Below are positions 48,601 to 59,520 of a stretch of 64,000 bases of DNA, piece by piece. The position numbers and the translations under genes were made by a program. Every line of letters begins with the position of its first letter. Position 1 is the stretch's first letter. The notes under the pieces are model-generated. The model worked only from the letters and a program-made list of their open reading frames with translations. It searched no databases and was not told the DNA's origin. Location of the stretch: contig OW388300.1 of the NCBI GenBank assembly GCA_936450465.1, forward strand, positions 48,597,378-48,661,377. Direction: 5' to 3'. The DNA comes from Gibbula magus (Eukaryota > Mollusca > Gastropoda > Trochida > Trochidae).

Positions 48601-51600
48601 CTTGATATTGTGTAAATATAAAAGATTGTTTTGAGCAGCAGATGTTGACTTTTGAAATGAGGAATTATGTAACCTATTGGTATGTATTACTTATTGTTTG
48701 TTACAGACACACAAGAAGAAACCTGGTATGAAAGGTAAGCAGTATTTGCTTTTAACTCACGGTTTATGTCGTGATGCAGTCCGTCTGTCCATCCGATCAG
48801 TGATATGTCTGTGAAACTTGATATTTGATATAAGACCATTGAAATGAAGTCATATTTTTTTACCTTCTAACCTAAGTTACCTTGACAAAAATGTTTGAAA
48901 CCTTAAGCTTCACAAGAACTTTTAATTTGTCACCATAGGCCTTTTAAAATGTTATGTTTCCCATGTCACATTGACCTCGACCTTGGGTAGGATGCATTTT
49001 CTGAAACACTTACCCATGGCCATAGTATCAGTGATAGGCATTCGATATTTGACATTGTCATTTGATCATTCAGTTGATGTCATAATTTTCAAACGGATTA
49101 AAGTACCATTTCATGTTAAATGCAGATCGAGATGATGTTTTGTAAATTACCCTTCCATTTAACTGCTTACTTGGAGGTTAGTTTGTTAGATACCATATTT
49201 CAATCAAATTCCTCCAGATAATATTTACACAGGTCCAATATCTGATAAATTTAATCAAAATTGAGATACTAAATGCCACTTATACTTGAAATATTGTCCA
49301 AGCGACACTAAACTATAATTCTCTAGCCTTAGACAGCCATCATTAGGTAAGATCATTTAAATTATCTCTCACAGTTCAAAGACTGAAAACCCCTTTTGTG
49401 AAGTTTGAAGCCAACAACTGCCACTACAGACCTATCATGAGTCAGCTAGAGACCTGGCCGCGGTGTAATGTGGAAACTCTTGCTGGCACCTGTCCGTTTG
49501 ACGGGCGCGCTCTGGGTCGTCCCCAGAACTCGGAGCGAGGGGACAGGGAGGAGGGAGGTGTGGGGGGAGTTAACATCCTCTCCCCCGCCACCCCACAGGC
49601 ACAGAGGGATGAGCTGTCAGGGACCCCCCAACCAACCAAATCTCAAAGGTAGTCTTTAACTCTTAAGGTGCTGAAATATTGTGAAATACTTTGGGTAAAT
49701 TACAGGTATTTATTTTGCAACTTCTGAATGAATGGAGTTATGATGGATTGGTTAGGTTGCACCCCTTCAACTCTTTAGGTTAGCGCGTTCGGCTTCGGAT
49801 CAAGAGGTCCGGGGTTCGATTCCCGCAAGGGGCATGGCAACTTTGTCTGCAGTAGAGAACTGTTCTACATGCAGTAAGGTTTGGGTGCTATGCTACACTG
49901 AATTTCAGAGTAGTAGTAGTAGTAGTAGTATGGTTCGCTAGTTCCAGCCGTTGCTCGCAGGTTTCACAGCAATGCATTGCCACATGGCGTTGCGGGCTTT
50001 CTCCCTGCCGTAATACTAACAGCCGCGATATATCAACTGAGAATATCAACTTTTGGGTCTCTTTGAAAGCCAGAATTGTTCAGACTTGGCTAATGATATG
50101 CAGACCCAGAATATTATTGCATTAGCACTTTATTGATTAAATTAATAAATCACTCGGTTTTCTGTAATCTTCTTATCAAGATATTGAAGGCTAGAATATT
50201 AGTCTATGTCCAAAAAAAGATGGACAAATGACACAAAAACATGTTTCTAAACAAAACTGTTTCTTTGAATATTCATAAAATCAAATCAATATATTTTCTT
50301 TCAGTAAAACTACAAAAGTTGAAGAAAACAGTAACTGTAAACTCTTTGGTGTCCCTATTGTAACTGCTGGCGAGATCAAGCGTGAGAAGGATCGCAGAAA
50401 GAGAGAAGCGAAACGGAAAGGATATTGTGAATGCTGTAAGGAAAAGTATGATGACGTGGATAAGGTGACTAAATAGTTTTCCCTCTCTAACCTTGAGCTG
50501 CTGAAACAAACTCCTCCTGATTTGGGAAATTCCATTAAATATGATTGTGAAGTGAGATAGTCATTGAAGTTTTCTTGTTACGAATACTTTACATTCAGCT
50601 GTGGTTAATTTTTAAAAAATGAAATTCAACTTGCACATCGACACATCAGTTTTATTTGTCCCTGTGGCAACTTTTTATTGTCAGTTTAAATTTTTGTTAT
50701 GAATTAGTTGTATAATTTTTACTAAACCTATAGATCCATTTGACCACCATATATGTGTGTCTGGATGTGCTTCCATTTGGTATATTTCTATAACTGTAAG
50801 GTATATTTTGATGGGAAGAAATTTAAATGTACTTCTCCCTCGTCACTTTTGATAAAAATGTGCCCAAGAAACATGTCACTTTTTTATGCAGCCTTAGGCA
50901 GGTGAAATTACTTCTCTGCCTGATTATCGATTTGCCAAATATTATATACTTGAATAAAGCTTTTCTGCTTATCACCCAGCTTGAGAAAATCTAAATTAAA
51001 ATGCTTCATTTCAGCACTTGAGAGGTGAGCAGCATAAGAACTTCGTCCGCAATAAGAAGAACTTTGATGCATTGGACCGACTGATCAACAAAGGACCGAA
51101 TACTGTACGTTTCCTACAGAAGATTCTCCTTACTCATTGTGTGCAGAAAGCCGCTAGGAAACCAAACAGGTAGGATAAACACTGTACAAAGGTAATTGTA
51201 TCAGGGTTAAGATTTGGAGCAATATCACTTTGTGTCGAGGGTGAAGTCTTTAACAATGTCTCCATGTTTCATAAGTGACACTGAAGACTTTTGTGTCAAG
51301 AATTGATGTAAAAGTGTGTCTTTCTTTATATGTAACTGATATGGGGTGGTAAATATCTAATTTAATTTTCCAACAAATTTAAAAAAGATTTTGTTGTAGT
51401 TTTACACATCAACTAGCTATTATTTCCTATTTATTCGTTATTGACCATATTTCAGTGAACTAATTGTTAGAATACTCTAACAAGATTTCAATTTGTTGCA
51501 GCCAACAAGACTGTGAAGAAGATGTTGAGCTGATTGAGGACATTAAACCATCCCCAGAGCTCGCTCCAGAACAGTTGAGAGTTGGTCGCAAGGTCAGCAG

Positions 51601-54600
51601 GAAGCACAAGGGATACAAACACGACCAGCCAGGCAGACTCTCCATACAGTTTGAACAGACAGCATTCAGAGAGAATTGTGAACAAGCTTACAGTTCTCCA
51701 TCCAAACAAAGGTCTAACAGTGTACCTTCTGGGGTAGAATCCAGTTCTACTTCTGCAGTCGTTATCCGCAGGTCCGGATCTCGTGGTGTTTATGGATCAC
51801 CTCGACGACCAAACTCAAATAATGTGACTTCTGAAAAAACTCTTGTAATTCGGGATTCACCTATTGCAAGTCTGCAACCTTTGCGGGAATTCCTAAACAA
51901 ACATTCATCAAGAGCAAGCTCAAGTTGTTCTATCACCAATAATAATGGTGTCTTAGATAAAGGAATTAGGAAAAGAAAGTCTAACTCGTCTCAGGAATCA
52001 CCCGATCAGAAAAGAAAACACAGACGTTCAAATAGTTTATGTGTTGAAGCTGACATGCATACAGACAGTAAAATAGATAGTGACAATAAACTTGCATCTA
52101 CCTGCATCATCCGTTTACTGAATGAACCGGATTCGGGCCCCAGTGTCCAAAGTGCTGATCTTGCGTCTTTGTCTCAGAGTCCGAGCAGAAAATCAAGAAC
52201 GAACATTAAACTCTGCGATGATAACCTTAGTCCGAGAAAGAGCAAGCGTTTGTGTACTACAGGCACTCAATTGATTGATCAGGAAGAGGATTTGTCCTTG
52301 AAACTTAAATCTGAAGAAAGTGAAACGACACAATCTGAATCTTCAAATACAAAAGACAAGAAGCAAGATACAAAAGATAAAACGCAAGATACTAAAGATA
52401 AAATGAAAGATACAAAAGACAAAACACAAGATACAAAAGACAAGAAGCAAGATACAAAAGACAAGAAGCAAGATACAAAAGACAAAAAGCAAATTTCTAT
52501 AGACAAAAAGCAAATTTCTATAGACAATATGCAAGATAAAAATGACAGAAAACAAGATACAAAAGACAAAAGGAAAGATACAAAAGACAAAAAGCAAGAA
52601 ACAAAAGACAATAATCAAGATACAAAAGACGATGCTGGTGATCACATTAAAACTCCTTGTAATACTGCTGAAGCAGAACAACTGTCTAAGAGAAAGCACA
52701 GATCAAGATCACGACATAGGAAAAGTGATGAGACTGCAAGCCAGTGTTCAGAAAAAAATATTTCTCAGACCAAGTTTGAGATCGCGGATAAACTTTTTAA
52801 TTCTGGAAGCCAATTATCTCCCTTGAAACGTTCCACAAATCTAGATTCTCAGGCAAGTGTTGAAGTGGTAGGGACAGTAGATGAAGAATCTAATTCGAAA
52901 CCCAAGAAAGAGAAGAGAAAGAAATGGAAGATATCACATGCATCCAGGCCTAAGAATGTAAAGGGACGCAAACTTGAAAAGCTGAAGTTGGACGAATCTT
53001 TGTGTAGTGATTTGTCTCTTCCATCCCTCACTCCTCAGAAGCCGTCTCCTGTAAGTCAAATCAACTTGTCTGATTCTAGCTCTCCCACATTCAAAAAGAA
53101 GAAACCCAAAGTTGTGACAGATAAAGCTGATCTTGCTGCTGCAATGCCAGTTCTTGATAGTGCTCTGTCTCCAATCTTCAAGAGAAAATCTAGAAGAGAT
53201 AGAAGTCAAGAAAAGACGCCGACTCAATCTAAAATAAAGGAGGAAACATCAGATGTAGATACTCCAAAGAGCGGCTATAGCCTCACACCACGAAGACCTC
53301 TTAGATCTCAAAGAAACATTGAACTAGAATATGAAACTGAGTCTCCGGACATTTTAGATAAAACACTTTGTGAAAATGATTTTGAGAGCAAACTACAGGA
53401 TATGCCAACTGATGTTGATAAACAGGTCGACATGTCTCCTACAAGAAGTACGAAACATCGACTTGATTCTCACAATGACGATCACATTGTCCCTAGACGG
53501 TCTCGATCTAGGTCTGCAGGCAGGAAAGATAGAAGAAAACTCTTGGCAAATGAACAGAGTGCAAACACAGACAAAAACCATTCTCCATCTGAATCTAAAA
53601 CTGTCTCCTCCAACGCTAAAATGCATCGTTCACCATCAAAATCCAAGACAGTCAATACCAACACCCATCGTTCCCCATCTAAATCTAGAAGCGTCACTAC
53701 CAACATCCATTGTTCCCCATCTAAATCTAGAAATGTCACTGCCAACACCCATTGTTCCCCATCTAAATCTAGAAGCGTCACTACCAACATCCATTGTTCC
53801 CCATCTAAATCTAGAAGCGTCACTACCAACATCCATTGTTCCCCATCTAAATCTAGAAATGTCACTGCCAACATCCATCGTTCCCCATCTAAATCTAGAA
53901 ACGTCACTGCCAACATCCATCATTTCCCATCTAAATCTAGACAAGATGAGTCAATTGCCGAGGTGCGGAGATCTCCAAGAAAGGCTCCAAAGGTTGAATT
54001 AAAACCAGGAGAGGAAAATGCGCAATCAAAAAAGACAAAGAAAAGATGGCGGCGATGTAATTCCGACACAAAACCATCGAAGAAGGTAAAGCTGAACCGC
54101 AGTTGGCTGATTCTGAGTGAACGGAGTTTGTCGAAGCTGTTGGAAAGTGAGGATGACCAGGAACCTTTCCTTGGCTTCAATAAGGAGCAATCAGACGCAA
54201 ACCTTCCTTCAGATCTGACGTATGAGGAGGTGTCCGAAGTTGACATGAGTGAGGACTCAATGAGGGAGTGGATCATCGATGAATCGGAGGACGAGGTAGA
54301 AACTCTCGACAAAACTCTCATGGCAGAGACTTCACTGGTGACCCACTACTTCCCGTCTCCAGATAAAGCATCAAATTCTTCCTGGGGCGACGCGTGTGAC
54401 TCATTCCTCAAATCTGCTTGTGAGAAGAGGTTGAAAGCTGATGTTTGCAGCACACCGCTCTTGTTAGGGAAAGAACGTTCACCGTCTAGAAAGAGGAAGG
54501 TTAAAGATTCCAGAAAGGGTGAACCTTGTGCAGGATTGAATGTTCCAGTGGAAGTAGGGTCTCACTCCACTCCAAGAAAAAACAAAGCTTCGAAATCAGA

Positions 54601-54943
54601 ACCTATGAAAAACTCTGGTAGAAAGACTAGATTTTCTCCCATCAAGTTCGATGACAATGAAGTGATGGTTGATAAAGACATTGTGTTCAACTTCAATTCA
54701 AGCCCTAAGAGAGGAAAGTCATCAAACAGCGGAACTCGTAAACTCTTCAACCAATCACCAGATAAACCAACGTCAGACAAAGGGCTACGTCTCTTAAAGA
54801 AAGCTTCTGATATTAAGAAATCTTTCAAGATGTCTTATGGAAATCGTTCAAATCAAGCTAAATCACCCAAACCAAAACGAAGAGTTGAAATTGAGGCGGG
54901 TAAAACTGTAATAATTGTATCACCAAGGAGTAAACAAAAGTGA
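42599..54943 (+). CDS. DBF4: DBF4-like regulatory subunit of CDC7 kinase (11 coding exons)
   Basis: DBF4 activates CDC7 kinase, which phosphorylates MCM helicase subunits at origins in the nucleus. Joining exons 42599-42629, 44436-44581, 45245-45430, 45710-45757, 47032-47089, 48478-48548, 48707-48734, 49375-49648, 50305-50464, 51015-51169 and 51502-54943 gives 4599 nt with no stop, 1532 residues. Motif N (BRCT-like) covers about residues 30-180 (LSGKIIYLDVKD, LGGLVEKFLIKEVNYVIS, NIKIVALD). Motif M lies at 190-218 (TPFVKFEANNCHYRP, LETWP). Motif C is a DBF4-type zinc finger with C322, C325, H335 and H341 (CX2C-X9-HX5H), the same spacing as human DBF4. A late FLGF motif (about residue 1274) matches the vertebrate C-terminus. 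The protein is more than twice the human length because of a disordered, repeat-bearing tail. Confidence 0.92.
42697..43266. mobile_element. Inverted-repeat element with 8-bp TSD (hAT-like), in DBF4 intron 1
   Basis: Terminal inverted repeats: left GGGTTATGGACGGAACGGCG, right (complement) GGGATACGGACGAAACGGCG. Both sides carry the same 8 bases, TATGAAAT (42689-42696 and 43267-43274). Subterminal AAACGGCGACA-type motifs recur on both ends. 570 bp, no transposase. An 8-bp duplication fits hAT-type MITEs. The 124-codon minus-strand frame across the right end is a by-product. Confidence 0.75.
44117..44207. mobile_element. Long near-perfect hairpin in DBF4 intron 1
   Basis: Arms of 41-42 bp (44117-44157 and 44166-44207) are almost exact inverted copies around GCCTCGGCT-like loop bases. 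They lie about 230 bp before exon 2. Probably a foldback MITE. Confidence 0.7.
44436..44581 (+). CDS. DBF4: DBF4 exon 2 (start of motif N)
   Basis: Acceptor TTTTCAG, donor GTAAGT. Encodes NKGRRKLEFSKQLPLSGK, IIYLDVKDIRQT and LEGKIQQLGG, the first strand and helix of the BRCT-like motif N. Confidence 0.9.
44850..45025 (-). repeat. Dispersed repeat with ACTAGTCC motifs (copy A, DBF4 intron 2)
   Basis: Shares GTACTAGTCCAG, CTTATTCCAGC, TACCAGTTTTTA and ACTCTACTAGCC with 56325-56550. No coding potential, function unknown. The strand label is arbitrary. Confidence 0.55.
45245..45430 (+). CDS. DBF4: DBF4 exon 3
   Basis: Acceptor GACTGCAG, donor GTAATT. Encodes LVEKFLIKEVNYVISSN, the LSKEITYLVS-like core of motif N, then a Ser/Pro-rich linker. 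Confidence 0.92.
45710..45757 (+). CDS. DBF4: DBF4 exon 4
   Basis: A 48-nt exon, acceptor TTTCACAG, donor GTGAGT: VTRGKAMLQIARHKGT, matching the RGRKLLEKA segment of human DBF4. Confidence 0.88.
45840..45897 (-). repeat. Short gastropod-type repeat (GTGAGTGAGT...TTAGCGGCGA family)
   Basis: Minus-strand, diverged copy of the unit seen intact at 60446-60509, in DBF4 intron 4. Related copies lie at 57695-57748 (minus) and 59887-59955 (plus). Confidence 0.6.
46120..46745 (+). repeat. Dispersed repeat with about four 130-140 bp units, DBF4 intron 4
   Basis: Opens with a GTAC run near 46140, then units with GATATCTCATGA, CCAAAGTCTTCAAATTT, AGACACCAGTCAATTTTGG and TGACCTTGACCTT. Same general design as 32500-33275. 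Confidence 0.6.
47032..47089 (+). CDS. DBF4: DBF4 exon 5
   Basis: A 58-nt exon, acceptor TTTTCAG, donor GTATGT: HTNVIDTALKMNIKIVALD, matching the SWGVKILHIDD segment. Ends in phase 1. Confidence 0.9.
47183..47191 (+). other. Candidate 9-nt microexon, copy 1 (DBF4 intron 5)
   Basis: ATAAAGAAG is framed by CAATTTCAG and GTACGA. Inclusion after exon 5 (GAT G) would add Asp-Lys-Glu in frame. An identical core recurs at 48189-48197. Splicing is not proven. Confidence 0.35.
48189..48197 (+). other. Candidate 9-nt microexon, copy 2 (DBF4 intron 5)
   Basis: The same 9 nt and the same splice-like borders as 47183-47191, within a duplicated segment of about 75 bp in the same intron. Confidence 0.35.
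48478..48548 (+). CDS. DBF4: DBF4 exon 6
   Basis: A 71-nt exon, acceptor GTTCTAG, donor GTATGT: AAVKWIDKEMMKIKPTVS and on. End of motif N. Confidence 0.88.
48707..48734 (+). CDS. DBF4: DBF4 exon 7
   Basis: A 28-nt exon, acceptor TGTTACAG, donor GTAAGC: THKKKPGMK, the basic lead into motif M. Needed to keep frame between exons 6 and 8. Confidence 0.82.
48760..49000 (+). repeat. Fragment of a dispersed repeat in DBF4 intron 7
   Basis: CAGTCCGTCTGTCCATCCGA followed by TGTGAAACTTGATATT resembles the start of the 5700-6665 type repeat. Diverged. Confidence 0.4.
49375..49648 (+). CDS. DBF4: DBF4 exon 8 (motif M)
   Basis: Acceptor CTCTCACAG, donor GTAGTC. VQRLKTPFVKFEANNCHYRP and LETWP correspond to motif M, the main CDC7-binding segment. 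A Pro/Gly-rich linker follows; its GC content is higher than its surroundings. Confidence 0.93.
49750..49915 (+). mobile_element. tRNA-derived SINE in DBF4 intron 8
   Basis: A tRNA-like head runs about 49762-49832: CCCCTT pairs with AAGGGG, GGTTAGCGC is A-box-like, TTCGGAT is anticodon-loop-like, and there is a perfect B box GGTTCGATTCC at 49813-49823. The anticodon stem does not pair, so it is not a working tRNA gene. A body of about 80 bp follows and an AGT microsatellite ends it (49911-49930). Confidence 0.5.
50305..50464 (+). CDS. DBF4: DBF4 exon 9 (first half of zinc finger)
   Basis: Acceptor CTTTCAG, donor GTGACT. Encodes IKREKDRRKREAKRKGYCEC plus CKEKYDDVDK, with the CX2C pair of motif C. 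Confidence 0.92.
51015..51169 (+). CDS. DBF4: DBF4 exon 10 (second half of zinc finger)
   Basis: Acceptor ATTTCAG, donor GTAGGA. Encodes HLRGEQHKNFVRNKKNFDAL and following residues; H-X5-H completes motif C. Confidence 0.93.
51502..54943 (+). CDS. DBF4: DBF4 exon 11 (long C-terminal tail)
   Basis: Acceptor TTGTTGCAG at 51493-51501, stop at 54941-54943. It encodes residues 386-1532, mostly disordered and rich in Ser, Lys and Arg, with many SP and SPSK sites of the kind phosphorylated by CDK. It contains a KDKKQDT tract (about 52350-52630) and a 14-residue SPSKSR repeat (about 53625-53945). LLESEDDQEPFLGF (near 54130-54170) and the EWIIDESEDEVETLDKT to YFPSP stretch that follows resemble the end of vertebrate DBF4. 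About 250 further residues follow. Confidence 0.9.
52350..52632 (+). repeat. Coding tandem repeat (KDKKQDT) in DBF4 exon 11
   Basis: About 14 short units of 18-21 bp (AAAGACAAGAAGCAAGATAC) keep frame and encode Lys/Asp/Gln-rich sequence with IS and ND interruptions. Confidence 0.85.
53625..53945 (+). repeat. Coding 42-bp minisatellite (14-residue SPSKSR repeat) in DBF4 exon 11
   Basis: Seven to eight 42-bp units, CCCCATCTAAATCTAGAAGC GTCACTACCAAC and close variants, encode SPSKSRSVTTNIHC-type repeats. Each has an SPSK site of CDK type. Units are nearly identical, which points to recent unequal exchange. Confidence 0.9.
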
Positions 54944-55250
54944 TACATTGAATGAACAAACTATATCAAATTGTAATGTCATACTAATATATTGTGGAAT
55001 TACTTTACCTACCAATTCAGTACTATTGCAGGTTGGTGGACCATTAGCCCCTGATTGTTCTTGGTTCAAGATTTGAAAGATTCTCTCAGTGCTTAGATAG
55101 ATAGTTCCATACCTTGACATTTGCTGACAACTATCTAAGCACAAAGAGACTTTAGAAAGTTTCTGTAATTCCTGTATTTAATTCAGCAGATGAAGGGGAT
55201 TACTTAATTGTGTTTAGCGGATGGAATAAAGAGTGGGAAAGGAAGGTACC
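54944..55250 (+). other. DBF4: DBF4 3' UTR with candidate poly(A) signal
   Basis: No coding potential. AATAAA at 55225-55230, about 280 nt after the stop, is the first good signal. Confidence 0.5.
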
Positions 55251-56324
55251 ATTGGACTAATGCACATTGGATGAGAAAATGGCCATCAAAATTTTAAACT
55301 TGACTATTGCTACAAAGGGTAATTTAGGAATTCTGAAAATGACGAGAAGCTCAAAAAGTGGCCCATTGTCAAAGGTGTCCTTCCTATCCCTGATAGAGAA
55401 TACTAAATTACCTTCCATGTAATATCATTTTTATTAAATGACTTAATGATACAGTATCCAATGTGTGAAAGTAAATTTTTAATGAAATCATTCACAAGTT
55501 TAATAATAATGGTATTAGATGGAACAGAGTTCAGTTTTCTTTTTGTTACTCATCCACATAATAGCCAACAGTGTGATGAAATTAGGATATCTGTGATTGA
55601 GACACGATAGTGACATCACAACTGCATCCAAGTGTGATGATGGTACGTGCAGCAGTATTACACAAGTTTAATATTGCTGTATAAATATTTCACTGCTTTT
55701 TCGTTCTTTGAAAGTAACAATATATAAATTTTCTTCTCGAAGCCCAAAATCTTTTACAAGAGAAGATGTGAAAAATCATGTTTGTGAAATATTTGTTTTT
55801 ATTTTGTATAATAATTACTGAATAATTGGATGTATACATATTCAACTTCATGCTGTTTCAACAATTTTGATGTTGTGAAATCTATGAATGTTTTTTGGGT
55901 TTTAAGTGTAGCGAACATGTGACATTGCTGGATCCATGTCCTATCTCTTTTTATTCTAATTCACACAAAAAAAAACAGTTTAGAAATATGTGCCTTGTAG
56001 ATGGTGAACAAATGTAACATTGTTATATTTGGGCCTAAACTATCTACAACTTTATAAGGAATTTGGAGTAAAATAACCCGGGAATAGCGGAAGTATATTG
56101 CAATTTGCATTTCCTCTTTTGAAGACTTGAATTTAGATAATGTATACAGTAGTCTTCTTTTGCCAAAATGTCATTGTGATGTAGCCACATTTACTATTTG
56201 TTTTGTTTTTTACTTTTTGGTCTGGATTCTAAACAGTAATTATAATTTATGTGCAATACGAAATCATCCAAGTCTTTGAAGGGCATTTAGAAGTGACATA
56301 CATAAGAAAACAAGATTTACTGGG
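55251..56324. other. Non-coding stretch
   Basis: AT-rich. No gene or clear repeat seen. Confidence 0.45.
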
Positions 56325-56550
56325 TAGTAGCTCGGGTCGTAATTAACCATTTAAATGCAGTAGCCATTCGGACTAACTGCGTTTTTTAATAGTACTAGTC
56401 CAGACTTATTCCAGCAGCCAAATACATCTTCATGATAATTTCATCTCAAATATTGGAGTACCAGTTTTTAAACTCTACTAGCCCAGTTTCTTTTTCACTA
56501 GACATGGACTACCAGACTAGTGCTAATTTTTTAACTCTGAAACTTCTTTA
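56325..56550 (-). repeat. Dispersed repeat with ACTAGTCC motifs (copy B)
   Basis: Same family as 44850-45025. Shared motifs are in the same order. The strand label is arbitrary. Confidence 0.55.
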
Positions 56551-56574
56551 TGGTGAAAATGGCGTTACAGAGTA

Positions 56575-56745
56575 CAGTCAACCCGCGATAATCCGGCCAC
56601 CGATAATCCGAATCTCACAGTTTCCGAACGGTAGGATGATGCAACCAAACTAATCTCTATAGTAGTCCTCAGTAGTCCGAACATTTCACTATCCGAACGT
56701 TTTTCTATGAAAAACGGAAGCGTTCGGATTATCGAGGCCTGACTG
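56575..56745. mobile_element. Pogo/Tigger-like MITE
   Basis: Left end CAGTCAACCCGCGATAATCC, right end (complement) CAGTCAGGCCTCGATAATCC. TA flanks both sides (56573-56574 and 56746-56747). 171 bp, no coding sequence. CAGT ends with a TA duplication fit the Tc1/mariner pogo-Tigger group. Confidence 0.8.
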
Positions 56746-56747
56746 TA

Positions 56748-57640
56748 TATGCTTATTCCTTCATCAGGTGAAATGTGGGATACATTATTCAGAATATTTG
56801 CAAATTCATATTATTAAATTATATTAATGCAGCCCACCCTGAAATTGTTATCCATAAAATCTTGTTTTCTTACGAAATCACTGTCTAAAGTGTGAGCAGA
56901 CATGTATACAGAGTATCAATTCATAATTAATTCACAAGTTGTTTTTAGCAGACTAAGATGTATTTGAGAAATGAATATATTTATTTTAGATTGTTGTTGT
57001 TTTGTTACAAATTCACTTTGTGGATTCTCAGTTTCCTTTCAAGGAGTATTATTGTGTTAATTGTACACCCTAATTTTCTGAATTGTGGTTTTATGTTATG
57101 TTTTAATGTGTTTTTAACTTTGATTTTTAAGTTGATTTTTTTAGAAACTAGTGTAGATTTGTATTTCTCATAAGGCCAGGCTAAATTATTTATATGGTTT
57201 AGGTATTTTTTTAGCAAAATGTCTTAAGAACCAGGAGGTCAAAAATACCCAAATAACTTTTATGTAAATGAAACGTGTTCAGGTAAGCAAAACATGCACA
57301 AGTGAAACAGAAAATCTGAAGTTGTGACCTTTTTTCTTTTCTTTTTTTTAGTTCTTTGGAAAAAAAATCTGGCAATACTTGAGTGGGAGAATTTTACAAC
57401 ATTTTTATTTGGGAGGAATTCAGAGTATCTTTTCTTTTTCTAAATTTGTCATGTTGCGAGGATCTGTAAACCAACTAAATAAGTTTTTGTCGCCTAATGA
57501 AGCATTTGAAGGTGTTGAACGAGCTGTATAGCTATTCTCTTAACATTCTAAGACTCTTCATGTCTCGCATCATTTGCAGTGTTAACCTAAACCTGCGGTT
57601 TTGTTTTTTTTAAATTCAAGCTCGCCTTTCTTTCCAATTG
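56748..57640. other. Non-coding stretch
   Basis: T-rich. Open frames here are low-complexity and unconvincing. Confidence 0.45.
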
Positions 57641-57651
57641 GCCATTCCAGG

Positions 57652-57911
57652 TTACTTCCAACTTCCCAGTGTAAGGCATAACTCTTGCCAGTCTCTATTA
57701 CTGGCTGTTACTGCCAAAGCGGCGTTAAGCAATAACACACTCACTCACTAGGAAATTAGAGCCCACTATGCATTTCAGGTGCAGTGATCCACTATCATAG
57801 AAAAGATAGGGAAATACTGCAAGGCTTAGAAAAGAGAGGGAAATACTGCAAGGCTTAACTCAGCCAGTAATAGAGACTAGCAAGAGTTATGCCTTGCATT
57901 GGAAAGTTGGG
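57652..57911. mobile_element. Foldback pair around a gastropod-type repeat
   Basis: The left arm (about 57652-57705) and right arm (about 57856-57911) are inverted copies sharing AAGGCATAACTCTTGC and AGTCTCTATTACTGGCTG. A related single copy lies near 61170-61215. The minus-strand GTGAGTGAGT family unit at 57695-57748 abuts the left arm. Confidence 0.6.
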
Positions 57912-59149
57912 TTAGCTGCTCCAACATTCAGCCCTAAGTAAATGGATGAATTTGAGCTAAAATGAAAATTGATTTCTAGCCAGCGTTTTGCTAAGCAATG
58001 ATGTCTGAAGATGTATCATCATTCTGGGGTCTTTTTGTCGATTATAGTTTTATTGTCAATTAGATATAAAGGGACAACATTTATTTACACATTTTTAATC
58101 TGAATGCTTATTTTATTGAGATCAAATAACTATTGAACTATTTAAAGAACATCCTAAAGATCCATGGTTAATTTCTGATCAAAAGACCTGACCTGATCGT
58201 GATGCAAAGTCGATATATAATTTAATTTTCTGTCTTTGAATATACATTACAGTACCAACCATGAGAAAATGTGAAGAAGTAAGTTGTCCTGTATGCATAA
58301 TTATACCCCTGCCACAACACAGTCAAGGGGTATGATTCATTCTGTTACGTTCCCGAGCCTAACTCAAAACTGTGTGGTATGGATATTACCTGTGTGTCAC
58401 ATATACATCTTTCATGTAGGTGCCAGACCTAAAATATACAAACCTATCTACATGAATATAATCAAGGTAAGACACTCTGCCATCTTGTTTTCTCTGATAC
58501 GATGTCACTTGAAATGGTTAAACTGGGATGAAAAAGTGGGATCATTTTACAATTTATTCTGCAAAGCTAATTGAACTAGGGAACCATTTGAACGAATTTC
58601 CAGGCACATCAGAGAATACAATACGGCAAACGGGTCTTGCCTTGTTTATGTGTTGTATCTATACTTTCATATGTTTATAAGCCTGCCCCTGCTTACAGTT
58701 GTCATTTAATTTTCACTTTTTGAACAGCTGAATCATTTTGCATTTTATTAGAAATACCCATGGCTCAAATAAACCAAATTACATATATGGATTTGTTTTT
58801 GTTGTCTATGATTTTAATGGCAGAAATAGGTGATCTATGCAAAAGGTTAAATAAAACTCAACCATCCTTCATTTGGTTCATGTTCTTGCTGCAATATTGC
58901 TCGTTCACTTGGTTCATGTTGCTGCTTCTCCATGTTTCTTATGCAAGCAAGTTTGTCTTTGGGCAACATCCACCGACGTTAATAAATTTAATATTTGCAG
59001 TGTTGTTCCTGAGGAAATTTTTCCACCCTTTTGGCTTCTGGTAACCCTTGAAAGTTTTTTTTACTTTGGCCTGTGTATTTATACGTGATTACAAAAATAG
59101 AGCCACTGACTCTGGAGCTCGTCATACATTAACTGATTCAAAATGTCAA
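57912..59149. other. Non-coding stretch
   Basis: No supported gene. The open frames at 58284-58574 and 58760-59044 have no recognisable domain. Confidence 0.4.
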
Positions 59150-59520
59150 CTTTAAATGGAGAGGATGAAATAGGTCTTAAGGTCCTTACCCCTCTGACCT
59201 ATATTTGAGGCCAGAGATAAATTTCCCTACAAAGGGATGTCAAGATGAAAATAGTGACCTATATTTCAGGTCGCACGGTCACAAAATCTACAATTTAGAA
59301 TACCAATTGGCTGTACACAGCATTTCAGCTTTTGGTACTAGAGAAGAAGATGAAAATACGTTTTTAAGGTTGTGACCCTATTTTGGGGTTGCAAGGTCAC
59401 CAAAATTACAATTACATTGGCCAAGGAATCTGTACACAAAATTTCAGCTCCCTAGACCAAGTGGTTCTGGAGTAGAAGACAAAAAAGTTTACAGCCGGAC
59501 GCCAGGCCAGATGAGCTAAA
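59150..59520. repeat. Dispersed repeat with two degenerate units
   Basis: Units carry TGACCTATATTT, GGTCACAAAATCTACAATT, TCTGTACACAAAATTTCAGC and end CCGGACGCCAGGCCAGATGA. No coding sequence. Confidence 0.5.

Noticed and set aside
49762..49832. Functional tRNA-Arg gene
   Set aside because: The B box and acceptor stem look good but the anticodon stem does not pair, and a SINE-like body follows.
52279..54321. Minus-strand frames opposite DBF4 exon 11
   Set aside because: They are shadows of the repetitive coding strand (for example DLDGE repeats complementary to SPSKSR).
58252..58278. Small exon ending at GTAAGT near 58279
   Set aside because: The acceptor and donor look acceptable, but the 27-nt piece joins no recognisable neighbour and could be chance.
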